Below are positions 17,190 to 25,216 of a stretch of 64,000 bases of DNA, in pieces (the stretch's first letter is position 1; each line of letters begins with the position of its first letter). Made by a program: the position numbers and the translations under genes. The notes under the pieces are model-generated. The model did not search any database. It was not told the origin of the DNA and saw only the letters and a list, made by a program, of their open reading frames with translations. Source of the DNA: an uncultured Dokdonia sp. (GTDB lineage Bacteria > Bacteroidota > Bacteroidia > Flavobacteriales > Flavobacteriaceae); assembly GCF_947496725.1 (NCBI RefSeq), contig NZ_CANMDS010000001.1, positions 124,001-188,000 on the forward strand, in the 5' to 3' direction.

Positions 17190-17729
17190 ATGAAAAATTT
17201 GCTTCTTATTGCTTTATGTTTCGCTTTCGCGAAAGCGTACTCACAACAACCCTCATCACAACCTGGTAACGTCATCAAAGATTTTGGAAAAACCTTTGAC
17301 GTACCAGAACCAGATTTTAAAACCGATACTGAAGCCCAATTTTATATTGTTTTTGATGTGGCAAAAGCCCCAGAAGACCCTAGTGTAAGAAACCCATACA
17401 TAGAGACGATGGCTCGCTTTTTAAATATGCACGATAAAGCAGGTGTGCCTAAGGAGAATATGCACATACGTGCAGCTATACACGGCAAGGCGGCATATGG
17501 CGTACTTACAAATGAACTTTATAAAGAAAAATATGGGGTAGATAATCCCAATATTGCACTTCTAGAAGCACTAAACGATGCAGGAGTAGAACTTATACTC
17601 TGCGGGCAAACGGCGGGATCACGCAACATTACTTCGGCACGAAGATTGGAAATGATAGATGTAGCTCTCTCTGCAATGACCGTTTTAAGCCAGTCACAAA
17701 TGAGTGGATACTCGCTTATTGCATTTTAA
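17190..17729 (+). CDS. Exported DsrE/DsrF-like protein
   Basis: 179 aa. MKNLLLIALCFAFAKAYSQ is a signal peptide whose C-region (residues 12-16, AFAKA) is encoded by the 16-bp palindrome. The mature part matches the DsrE/F-like fold: AQFYIVFDVAKAP, RFLNMHDKAGVP, MHIRAAIHGKAAYGVL, and a single Cys in ELILCGQTAG at the position of the family's sulfur-carrying Cys. The frame is open upstream to 17118, but the start at 17190 gives the proper signal peptide. Periplasmic sulfur- or redox-related role likely; partner unknown. Confidence 0.85.
   Translation: MKNLLLIALCFAFAKAYSQQPSSQPGNVIKDFGKTFDVPEPDFKTDTEAQFYIVFDVAKAPEDPSVRNPYIETMARFLNMHDKAGVPKENMHIRAAIHGKAAYGVLTNELYKEKYGVDNPNIALLEALNDAGVELILCGQTAGSRNITSARRLEMIDVALSAMTVLSQSQMSGYSLIAF
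17222..17237. repeat. 16-bp palindrome copy 6 (coding, signal peptide)
   Basis: Perfect CGCTTTCGCGAAAGCG read as AFAKA immediately before the likely signal-peptidase site of the DsrE-like protein. Confidence 0.95.
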
Positions 17730-17774
17730 AAAACCGTTACAAGCATACCTTACACAATAAATTAAACCAGATTA

Positions 17775-19394
17775 ATGCGTTACCTATTTTTACTGGGCTT
17801 TATACTCACGAGCCTATCTTCATACTCTCAAAAAATAACTCGTCAAGACAGTTTACGTGGTAGCATCACACCACAAAGAGCGTGGTGGGACCTTGTACAT
17901 TATGACCTTTCTGTAGAGGTGATGCCAGAGTCAAAGACAATTATAGGGACTAATGTGATGACCTACAAAGTGCTTAATGAAGGCACTAATGAGTTACAAA
18001 TAGATCTACAAGCACCTATGGAGCTTACCGCTGTAATGCAAGATGGTCACTCGCTGGATGTACGGTCAGAAGGTAATGCCCATTTTATACAACTTGAAGA
18101 TCCACAGAGTGAGGGTGAGCTAAGGAAGATTTCGCTAAGTTTTGAAGGTAAACCTAGAATTGCAAAAAACCCGCCGTGGGATGGTGGTATCACCTGGAAA
18201 AAAGATAGCAACGGGAAACACTTTATCGCTAGTTCAAATCAAGGCATAGGCTCTAGTGTATGGTGGCCTAACAGAGATCACCCGGCAGACGAGGTAGACA
18301 GTCTTGATATGCACGTTACCGTACCTAAAGATCTCATAGACGTGTCAAACGGAAGACTTGTACACATAGATACAGACGCAACTACAAAAACATACCACTG
18401 GACAGTAAAAAACCCAATAAATAACTACGGTGTGAACTTAAATATAGGGGATTATGTAAACTTCTCTGAAGTTTATAAAGGAGAGAAAGGCCCTCTAGAT
18501 ATGAGCTACTGGGTGCTCAAGGAGGATGAAGAGAAGGCTCGAGAGCAGTTTAAACAAGCCCCTATGATGATGGAGGCTTTTGAGCACTGGTTTGGTCCGT
18601 ACCCGTTTTATGAGGATAGTTTTAAACTCGTGCAAGCACCTTATCTTGGGATGGAACATCAAAGCTCTGTAACCTATGGCAATAGATTTAAAAATGGATA
18701 CCTAGGTAGAGATCTCTCTGGTACAGGTGAGGGATTAAAATTTGATTTTATCATCATTCACGAGGCTGGTCACGAGTGGTTTGCAAATAATATTACAAAT
18801 AAAGACGTAGCAGATATGTGGATACACGAAGGCTTTACCTCATATTCTGAAAATCTATATCTCGATTACCACTTTGGAAAAGAAACTGCAGCAACTTATA
18901 CCATAGGTACTCGTGATAAAATACGTAATGATAGACCCATAATAGGCACCTATAATGTAGATAAGGAAGGAAGTGGTGATATGTATTACAAAGGTGCAAA
19001 CATACTACTCACCTTACGTACCATAGCGCAAGATGATGATTTATGGCGAGCAACACTGCGAGGCTTAAGCAAAGAATTTTATCACCAAACTACAACAACC
19101 GCTGCTGTAGAAAATTATATTGCAAATGCGCTAAATCTAGACTTAACGCCCTTCTTTAATCAATATCTCAGAGAAAAAGATATCCCAACATTTGAGTATA
19201 AAATCAATAAAAAAGAAATGCACTATCGATTTAATAATACCATACAAGGTTTTACAATGCCCTTACGTATTAAGATTAATGAGGAGTACATATGGCTTGA
19301 TCCTACAGATATATGGCAGTGCCTAGATGTAGCTAAAGGAACTAGCACCGTACAAATAGATCGTAATATGTATGTAGATATAAGAAAGATGTAG
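17775..19394 (+). CDS. M1-family metallopeptidase (aminopeptidase N-like)
   Basis: 539 aa with signal peptide MRYLFLLGFILTSLSSYSQ. Zinc site IIHEAGHEWF (H329, E330, H333) with the third ligand E352 in WIHEGF, the standard HExxH-x18-E spacing of gluzincins. GMEHQSSVTYGN corresponds to the exopeptidase GAMEN motif. The protein lacks the long C-terminal helical domain of full-size aminopeptidase N, so it is a short M1 form. It is exported, probably periplasmic or surface-exposed, and serves peptide breakdown. Confidence 0.93.
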   Translation: MRYLFLLGFILTSLSSYSQKITRQDSLRGSITPQRAWWDLVHYDLSVEVMPESKTIIGTNVMTYKVLNEGTNELQIDLQAPMELTAVMQDGHSLDVRSEGNAHFIQLEDPQSEGELRKISLSFEGKPRIAKNPPWDGGITWKKDSNGKHFIASSNQGIGSSVWWPNRDHPADEVDSLDMHVTVPKDLIDVSNGRLVHIDTDATTKTYHWTVKNPINNYGVNLNIGDYVNFSEVYKGEKGPLDMSYWVLKEDEEKAREQFKQAPMMMEAFEHWFGPYPFYEDSFKLVQAPYLGMEHQSSVTYGNRFKNGYLGRDLSGTGEGLKFDFIIIHEAGHEWFANNITNKDVADMWIHEGFTSYSENLYLDYHFGKETAATYTIGTRDKIRNDRPIIGTYNVDKEGSGDMYYKGANILLTLRTIAQDDDLWRATLRGLSKEFYHQTTTTAAVENYIANALNLDLTPFFNQYLREKDIPTFEYKINKKEMHYRFNNTIQGFTMPLRIKINEEYIWLDPTDIWQCLDVAKGTSTVQIDRNMYVDIRKM

Positions 19395-19401
19395 GTACTA
19401 C

Positions 19402-20634
19402 CTACTCAAATCTTATAGCTCTAACGGGGCTAATTTTTGTGATGATATAAGATGGTATAAGGAGTACAAGTACACATATAGTAAAAACTCCCAAGTTAAG
19501 AGATACAATATGCCACACGTTTATGAGTACAGGCGCCTCACTTACATAATAAGTAGATGGATCTAGTTTTATAAACCCAAAATACTTCTGAGCAAATAAA
19601 ATTCCTAGTCCTATAAGGTTACCCCAGAAGAGTCCCAGACCTATAAGATACATTGCATTGTAGATAAATATCTTACGCACATTCCAGTCTGTGCTGCCCA
19701 GTGCTTTAAGAATACCTATCATACGTGTGCGCTCAAGTACAAGTACAAGAAGTGCCACAGCGATATTTATACCTGCTATAAGAATCATCACAATGATAAT
19801 GAGCATTATATTAAAGTCAAATAACTTGATCCACTCAAAGATATTATAGTTGCGCTGTATGATAGATATGGATCTAAGCATAGAGCCAGAGTTTTCATAC
19901 ACTTCATTATTAACTCGCTCTATATTATCAAAATCATCTACAAAAACCTCAAACGCTCCTACCTCGTCCTTTTCCCATTTATTTATAAAAGTAAGATGGC
20001 GGCGGTCTCCTATGATGTAAATCTTATCAAACTCTTGATAAGCGCTTTCATAAAGACCTACAATATCAAGTGATCGTGATCTAAAGCGTGTGTTTTCTTT
20101 ATTTACAAAGTGCATTACAGCTTTATCCCCTACCGTAAAACCCAAACGCTTTGCAAGATAGGTACTCATTAAAATTTCATTATTGAGGTCACCTGTAAGC
20201 TCTGGCTTGCGGCCTTCTATGATATAATCTTCTATGCGAGACCAGTCATAATCATCACCCACACCTTTGTAAACCACACCCTCAAAGGTCTCTGCAGTGC
20301 GTATCATTCCTGCCTTAGTCGTGATTGCCTGTACGTGTGTTACTTCTGGTACAGCATCAAAGTTTGGGTAAAAGTCTTGATTAATGGTAATAGGGTTTAC
20401 GGTCTCCTCACTATTATTTCCATCAAAGTTTGAGACAAGTATATCACCAGAAAAGGCAGACACCTTCTGTCTAATCTCACGTTGCAGCCCTACACCGGTA
20501 GCTATAGAAATAAGCATCATCACCATACCTATTGCGATTGCTGCAATCGCAATTTTAATTATCGTACTGGAAGCACTACTTTTATACGATGTCCCGCCAT
20601 TTAGGCGTTTGGCTATAAAATACTCTAGATTCAA
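19402..20634 (-). CDS. ABC transporter permease, FtsX/LolC-like
   Basis: 410 aa. N-terminal LEYFIAKRLNGG, first membrane helix at about residues 25-47, a periplasmic MacB_PCD-like domain of about 220 residues (VSAFSGDILVSNFD onward), then three C-terminal helices with the FtsX motif RTRMIGILKALGSTDWNVRKIF. This is the LolC/E arrangement, so lipoprotein release is a plausible role. There is no ATG in frame: the first codon is TTG at 20632-20634, directly abutting the ATG of the divergent NamZ gene. The matching ATPase is not adjacent. Confidence 0.88.
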   Translation of the reverse strand: MNLEYFIAKRLNGGTSYKSSASSTIIKIAIAAIAIGMVMMLISIATGVGLQREIRQKVSAFSGDILVSNFDGNNSEETVNPITINQDFYPNFDAVPEVTHVQAITTKAGMIRTAETFEGVVYKGVGDDYDWSRIEDYIIEGRKPELTGDLNNEILMSTYLAKRLGFTVGDKAVMHFVNKENTRFRSRSLDIVGLYESAYQEFDKIYIIGDRRHLTFINKWEKDEVGAFEVFVDDFDNIERVNNEVYENSGSMLRSISIIQRNYNIFEWIKLFDFNIMLIIIVMILIAGINIAVALLVLVLERTRMIGILKALGSTDWNVRKIFIYNAMYLIGLGLFWGNLIGLGILFAQKYFGFIKLDPSTYYVSEAPVLINVWHIVSLNLGVFTICVLVLLIPSYIITKISPVRAIRFE

Positions 20635-21897
20635 ATGCGTCTCATTTTATTCAAAAATACCCTTTTTTTAACGCTCACACTCTTAATTTCTTGTGCAAAT
20701 ACGGGTGGGGATAAGACCGCTTTCGCGAAAGCGGAATCCAAACAACCCACGACAAGTAACGTAGTAGTCATAGATTCTAGCATTACTGTGGGTGCAAATA
20801 GAACAGAGCTGTACCTCCCATTACTAGTAAATAAAAATGTAGGAGTAGTTACAAACAAAAGTGGACTCATCTTTACCGAGACACTGCATACGGAAGCGCA
20901 AAGTACTCACCTGGTAGACTCCTTACTAAGTATGGGAGTTACGATAAAGAAGGTTTTCTCGCCAGAGCACGGCTTTAGAGGAAATGTAGATGCCGGCGAA
21001 AAGGTAAAGGACGGTAAGGACCCAAAAACGGGTCTCAACATTATCTCTCTTTACGGAAAGAATAAAAAACCCACAGCACAACAATTAGAAGGGGTTGATG
21101 TCTTACTCTTTGACATACAAGATGTGGGCGTGCGTTTTTACACCTACATATCTACCCTCACCTATGTTATGGAAGCAGCCGCCGAAAGTGGGATTCCTGT
21201 CATAGTGCTAGACAGACCTAATCCTAATGCACATTACATAGACGGTCCTACACTAGAAAAAGAACACACTAGCTTTTTAGGTATGCACGAGATACCACTT
21301 GTATATGGTATGACGATAGGCGAATATGCAAAAATGGTAAATGGAGAAGGCTGGCTAAAAGATAAGATCACAGTAGATCTTACGGTAATACCGCTTGAAA
21401 ACTGGTCATACCAGAAAAAGTATGCACTCCCTACAAGACCATCGCCTAACTTGCCTAATGATAAGAGTATCAATTTATATCCTAGCTTAGGTTTTTTTGA
21501 AGGAACTACGGTAAATGCTGGTCGCGGGACAGAGATGCAGTTTCAAATCTTTGGCGCACCAGATTTTCCTAAAGAGCACTTTTCATTCTTATACACGCCA
21601 CAACCTAATTTTGGATCAAAATCACCAAAACATAAGGGAGTCACCTGTAACGGTAAAGACCTACGTGATGAGGCCTATATGAACAGGGTAAATCTTGAAT
21701 GGCTCATAGAAGCCTATGCTGCTAGTAGCAAGAAGGATGCTTTCTTTAAAACAGCCAGTTTTACACTTCACGCAGGTTCAACACAATTACAGCAAGACAT
21801 TGAGGCGGGCTACACCTTTAAGGAGATTAAAAGAAAATGGTTGCCAGGTATAGAACGATTTAAAAAGATACGCTCAAAATATCTAATGTATGAGTAG
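20635..21897 (+). CDS. namZ: NamZ-like (DUF1343) exo-beta-N-acetylmuramidase, lipoprotein
   Basis: 420 aa. Lipoprotein signal with Cys20 (LLISCANTGG); the following linker carries AFAKA (residues 29-33) from the 16-bp palindrome. The DUF1343 core is clear: GVVTNKSGL, FSPEHGFRGNVDAGEKV, LLFDIQDVGVRFYTYISTL, VLDRPNPN, GMTIGEYAKMVNGEGWL, LPTRPSPNLP, FFEGTTVNAGRGTE. The characterised member, Tannerella forsythia NamZ, cleaves MurNAc from peptidoglycan fragments. The start codon abuts the divergent permease start; the gene overlaps the next one by 8 bases. Confidence 0.9.
   Translation: MRLILFKNTLFLTLTLLISCANTGGDKTAFAKAESKQPTTSNVVVIDSSITVGANRTELYLPLLVNKNVGVVTNKSGLIFTETLHTEAQSTHLVDSLLSMGVTIKKVFSPEHGFRGNVDAGEKVKDGKDPKTGLNIISLYGKNKKPTAQQLEGVDVLLFDIQDVGVRFYTYISTLTYVMEAAAESGIPVIVLDRPNPNAHYIDGPTLEKEHTSFLGMHEIPLVYGMTIGEYAKMVNGEGWLKDKITVDLTVIPLENWSYQKKYALPTRPSPNLPNDKSINLYPSLGFFEGTTVNAGRGTEMQFQIFGAPDFPKEHFSFLYTPQPNFGSKSPKHKGVTCNGKDLRDEAYMNRVNLEWLIEAYAASSKKDAFFKTASFTLHAGSTQLQQDIEAGYTFKEIKRKWLPGIERFKKIRSKYLMYE
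20718..20733. repeat. 16-bp palindrome copy 7 (coding, lipoprotein linker)
   Basis: Perfect CGCTTTCGCGAAAGCG read as AFAKA nine residues after the lipid-modified Cys of the NamZ-like protein; symmetric over 18 bp. Confidence 0.95.
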
Positions 21898-22540
21898 GGA
21901 TGCGTTTTTGCTTTCGCTTAAAGCGAAAATTGAAACCCTATTTACCACCTACACAAAGCTTCTTCATACACAAGAACAGCAAGACATTATACGTAATGGC
22001 TTTGTATTCTCTAAGATAGATCCTACGGCAAACGTGCTGGTTATGGGTATAAATCCATCGTTACGCACAGATTTTATAAGTGATGATATGTGTAGCTATG
22101 ATTATAGTAAATTGCACGAGGATAGGTACTTTAAAAAATTTTACAACTTACTATCAGCTTTTGAATCTCAAGGAATTACCTATTGCGATTTATTCTATCA
22201 ACGACATACCGAGCAAAAACAAATAGCAAACTTTCTTAACAATGAGCTAGGTAAACAGTTTCTCAGAGATCAACTTGAGATTACTAAGGAGGTCATTACC
22301 TATGTCGCTCCTAAGCTTATCTTACTTTTTAATAGACAAGGCGCTCAGTTTTTTTCTTCAGAGTGGATGGATATTAGTCTAGATCTAGATAAAAAACTGT
22401 CTACACATAATAAACTTGCTTATAGTCACAAACTTGAATCTTACATTTACTTTGCCCCCTTCTTAGGGTATAGAACACCAAAAACCGCGTTTGAGCAACT
22501 AGATCACGATTTACCGCTGTTAGCAAAGCTTGTTAATTAA
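21890..22540 (+). CDS. Uracil-DNA-glycosylase-like fold protein
   Basis: 216 aa. ANVLVMGINPSLRTDF resembles the first active-site strand of the uracil-DNA glycosylase superfamily (vlvvGxnPg), and PKLILLFNRQGAQFF a second core strand. Apart from that I do not recognise a family. Its ATG overlaps the end of the NamZ-like gene by 8 bases, so translation is probably coupled, although a DNA glycosylase and a muramidase have no obvious common task. Bases 21912-21928 contain an inverted repeat resembling the halves of the recurring palindrome. Confidence 0.75.
   Translation: MSRDAFLLSLKAKIETLFTTYTKLLHTQEQQDIIRNGFVFSKIDPTANVLVMGINPSLRTDFISDDMCSYDYSKLHEDRYFKKFYNLLSAFESQGITYCDLFYQRHTEQKQIANFLNNELGKQFLRDQLEITKEVITYVAPKLILLFNRQGAQFFSSEWMDISLDLDKKLSTHNKLAYSHKLESYIYFAPFLGYRTPKTAFEQLDHDLPLLAKLVN
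21912..21928. repeat. Degenerate relative of the 16-bp palindrome
   Basis: TTTCGCTTAAAGCGAAA: 8-bp arms around one base, keeping the GCTTTCGC half-site at 21910-21917. Located in the gap between copies 7 and 8. Confidence 0.5.
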
Positions 22541-22638
22541 TTTCAAAACTTTAAGGCAGACAATGTAATTGTAGTGACTTTTTTACGTTTAACTATATTT
22601 GATACTAGATTACGATATACTCCCTTAATATTAACCCT

Positions 22639-24081
22639 ATGAAAAAGATTACCCTACTCCTACTCGTCTTTACAATGCTCTTTTTTTCTTGTAATGACGA
22701 TCTTGATGATATTATAAGACCAGCGACTACAGTAGAGCTCTCTGACTTTGTTTACAGAGGTCTCAATTACTGGTCATTATATAAAGACCAAGTGCCAGAG
22801 CTAGCAAATGATTTTTTTAGTAATGATGGAGAAAAATTTGACTACTTATCGCAGTTTGCTTCTGTAGAGGATGCTTTTGATGCACTTACGGCGCCTGTAG
22901 ACCGTTTCAGTATATTACGAGATGATTATACAGAATTAGAAAACTCGCTAGCGGGAATTCGCACCGCCTCTGGTATGAATATCTCCCTGCTTATTATACC
23001 TAACGACCCTACTAGAGCCTTTGGTATTGTGAGATATGTGGTAAATGATAGTCCGGCAGCTATTGCGGGTGTACAGCGAGGTATGATTTTTACACTTGTA
23101 GACGGGCAACCATTACAAGATACGACTGGACAACCTATAGATGGTAACACAAGTTTTTCTAGCTTTTTTAGTGCAGAAAGCTATACCATAAGTACAGCAA
23201 CCTTTAATGGTACAGACTTTGACCTTACGGGAGAAGAAATCGTTATAAATAAAATACAGCTCGTTATAAACCCTGTACATACCGTAAATGTTTTAAGTGT
23301 AGGTGGTAATGATATAGGGTACTTACATTATACCGGCTTTACAAATGAGTTTGATAGTGATCTTAATAATGCTTTTGCAGAGTTTCAGGCAGCTGGTATT
23401 ACAGATCTTGTGCTTGATTTACGCTATAATGGTGGTGGCTCTATAGAGACGGCAAACGACCTCTCATCTATGATTACTGGTCAGTTTGAGGGACAAACAT
23501 TTATCACTCAAGAGTATAACTCAGATCGCAATCCAGAGAATCAATTTACACGTACTTTCAATAATAATCTAGGAAGTGGCAATGATGGAGCAACTATAAA
23601 CAGCTTAGGTCTTTCTAGAGTATTCATACTCACTACGGGAAGAACAGCAAGTGCCAGCGAACTTATACTAAGTGGTCTAGATCCATATATTGAGATTATA
23701 CAGATAGGTACAAACACTGTAGGAAAATTTGAAGGATCCTTCTTATTATATGATGCGCCAGCTCCAGGTTTTAGAAGATCTGAGGCAAATCCAAATCACA
23801 GATATGTAATGCTACCACTTGTACTTAAGTCTGTAAATGCAAATGGTCTTACAGACTATTTTGACGGCTTTACACCAGATATTGAAATAGCCGAAGATTT
23901 TACAAACTATGGCCAGCTAGGTGAGCAAGGCGAGCCACTTCTAGACGCAGCCATAGATGTTATTCTTAACGGAAGAAGCAACGCACTATATAACACGACG
24001 ATACAACCCTCATATTATGACACAGAGCAACAAGACCCGCTCGACCAGCGTATGATAGTTGATCAACTTGATATAAACTAG
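22639..24081 (+). CDS. S41-family (C-terminal-processing type) peptidase, lipoprotein
   Basis: 480 aa. Lipoprotein signal MKKITLLLLVFTMLFFSC (Cys18). A PDZ-like domain follows around residues 110-190 (VNDSPAAIAGVQRGMIFTLVDG). The S41 catalytic region includes GYLHYTGF, VLDLRYNGGGS, and the nucleophile motif GRTASASEL near residues 335-342, with NTVGKFEG downstream for the catalytic Lys. It would cleave C-terminal regions of envelope proteins. Stands alone, ended by a strong hairpin shared with the convergent BtuG-like gene. Confidence 0.92.
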   Translation: MKKITLLLLVFTMLFFSCNDDLDDIIRPATTVELSDFVYRGLNYWSLYKDQVPELANDFFSNDGEKFDYLSQFASVEDAFDALTAPVDRFSILRDDYTELENSLAGIRTASGMNISLLIIPNDPTRAFGIVRYVVNDSPAAIAGVQRGMIFTLVDGQPLQDTTGQPIDGNTSFSSFFSAESYTISTATFNGTDFDLTGEEIVINKIQLVINPVHTVNVLSVGGNDIGYLHYTGFTNEFDSDLNNAFAEFQAAGITDLVLDLRYNGGGSIETANDLSSMITGQFEGQTFITQEYNSDRNPENQFTRTFNNNLGSGNDGATINSLGLSRVFILTTGRTASASELILSGLDPYIEIIQIGTNTVGKFEGSFLLYDAPAPGFRRSEANPNHRYVMLPLVLKSVNANGLTDYFDGFTPDIEIAEDFTNYGQLGEQGEPLLDAAIDVILNGRSNALYNTTIQPSYYDTEQQDPLDQRMIVDQLDIN

Positions 24082-24086
24082 CACAA

Positions 24087-24118
24087 AAAAAGGGGTGACA
24101 ATTATGTCACCCCTTTTT
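24087..24118. terminator. Bidirectional terminator
   Basis: AAAAGGGGTGACA and TGTCACCCCTTTT pair perfectly around a short loop, between convergent genes. Confidence 0.9.
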
Positions 24119-24137
24119 AATTAACTATTAGAATAAC

Positions 24138-25208
24138 CTAGTTAATCTCGTAAACGTTACCTGGTACAATACCTACATTAAGCGTATTTAATAAAGTACC
24201 CGTAGTAGTATCATAAAGCTCTACAGTTCCATTACTAGCAAAGTCTGCAGCGTTACATCCTGCAAGTGTACCGTCGCTAAGTATGGTCATATTATAGAAA
24301 AATGATCCAGATATAATTGCAGTACTAGTCGTTGTAAAATCTGCTATTGTTGTTTTATAAACTGCTCCACCTAGATAATAAAACACATCATCACCTACTA
24401 CATTTAAGAAGCTAGGATGTTCGGTATCTGTAAATAAAACTGTTTCTACAGCAGTATTTGTATCTGTATCTATAATAGTAAATTGTCCTCCTGTCTCATT
24501 ACCTGTAAATGCTGGAGCGCCACTAGCTAGAACTACAAGGCGTCCCGCTGTATCAAACTGTAATGAGTTAGGTACATCACCAACCTCTATTGTAGTAACA
24601 ACATTTTCTTGCTCACTAGAGATTACAGATACAATATTATTTACTCCAAAACCTCCTTTGTGTGCTACATAAATAGCATCTCCTTTTGCTACGATTTGCT
24701 CTGGCCCTTCTGCCACAGCAATTGTACTTACTATCTCATTTGTATTTAAATCTAAAACAGCCACATAATCATCCGTAGCAACAGCTGGATCTCCCCAGTT
24801 AGTCACATAACCGTTATCCCCTATTATTACCATATTACGTGGGTTATTAAGTCCTTCTGTAATCTGGATTATTTCTTCAAAGGTATCTTTTTCTACTACC
24901 GTGATACGTGAGCTTACGTTTGTAACTACATAAACATTATCATCTGTCATAGTTAGTGATTGCACGATGTTACCCAGATTATCACCATTTACAGCTTGAT
25001 ATATAGATGATGTCACCGTAGTAAGGCTTTCATCTATATGATCTACCGTTCCAAAACCATTTGAAAAAGGTCCTTCATTTGTTACTAAAAATCCAGTAGC
25101 ATATGGTCCTTCAACCTCTGGGGTAACTGGTATAAAAATATCATCATCTGTATTACAAGAAAATAATAAGAGTGTTGCAATACAAAATGTGTAAAAAGAA
25201 TGTTTCAT
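24138..25208 (-). CDS. btuG: BtuG-like surface lipoprotein, YncE-type beta-propeller
   Basis: 356 aa. Lipoprotein signal with Cys18 followed by an Asp-rich NTDDD stretch, which in Bacteroidota can favour surface export. The rest consists of repeated beta-propeller blades: DNVYVVTNVSSRITVVEKDTF, GDNGYVTNWG, AIYVAHKG, FTIIDTDTNTAVE and DTTTGTLLNTLNVG. BtuG proteins are seven-bladed propeller lipoproteins that bind vitamin B12 and cap BtuB. This gene lies 8 bases downstream of the riboswitch-led TonB receptor, which supports that role. Direct B12 binding is not visible in sequence. Confidence 0.82.
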   Translation of the reverse strand: MKHSFYTFCIATLLLFSCNTDDDIFIPVTPEVEGPYATGFLVTNEGPFSNGFGTVDHIDESLTTVTSSIYQAVNGDNLGNIVQSLTMTDDNVYVVTNVSSRITVVEKDTFEEIIQITEGLNNPRNMVIIGDNGYVTNWGDPAVATDDYVAVLDLNTNEIVSTIAVAEGPEQIVAKGDAIYVAHKGGFGVNNIVSVISSEQENVVTTIEVGDVPNSLQFDTAGRLVVLASGAPAFTGNETGGQFTIIDTDTNTAVETVLFTDTEHPSFLNVVGDDVFYYLGGAVYKTTIADFTTTSTAIISGSFFYNMTILSDGTLAGCNAADFASNGTVELYDTTTGTLLNTLNVGIVPGNVYEIN

Positions 25209-25216
25209 AAGTGTGT

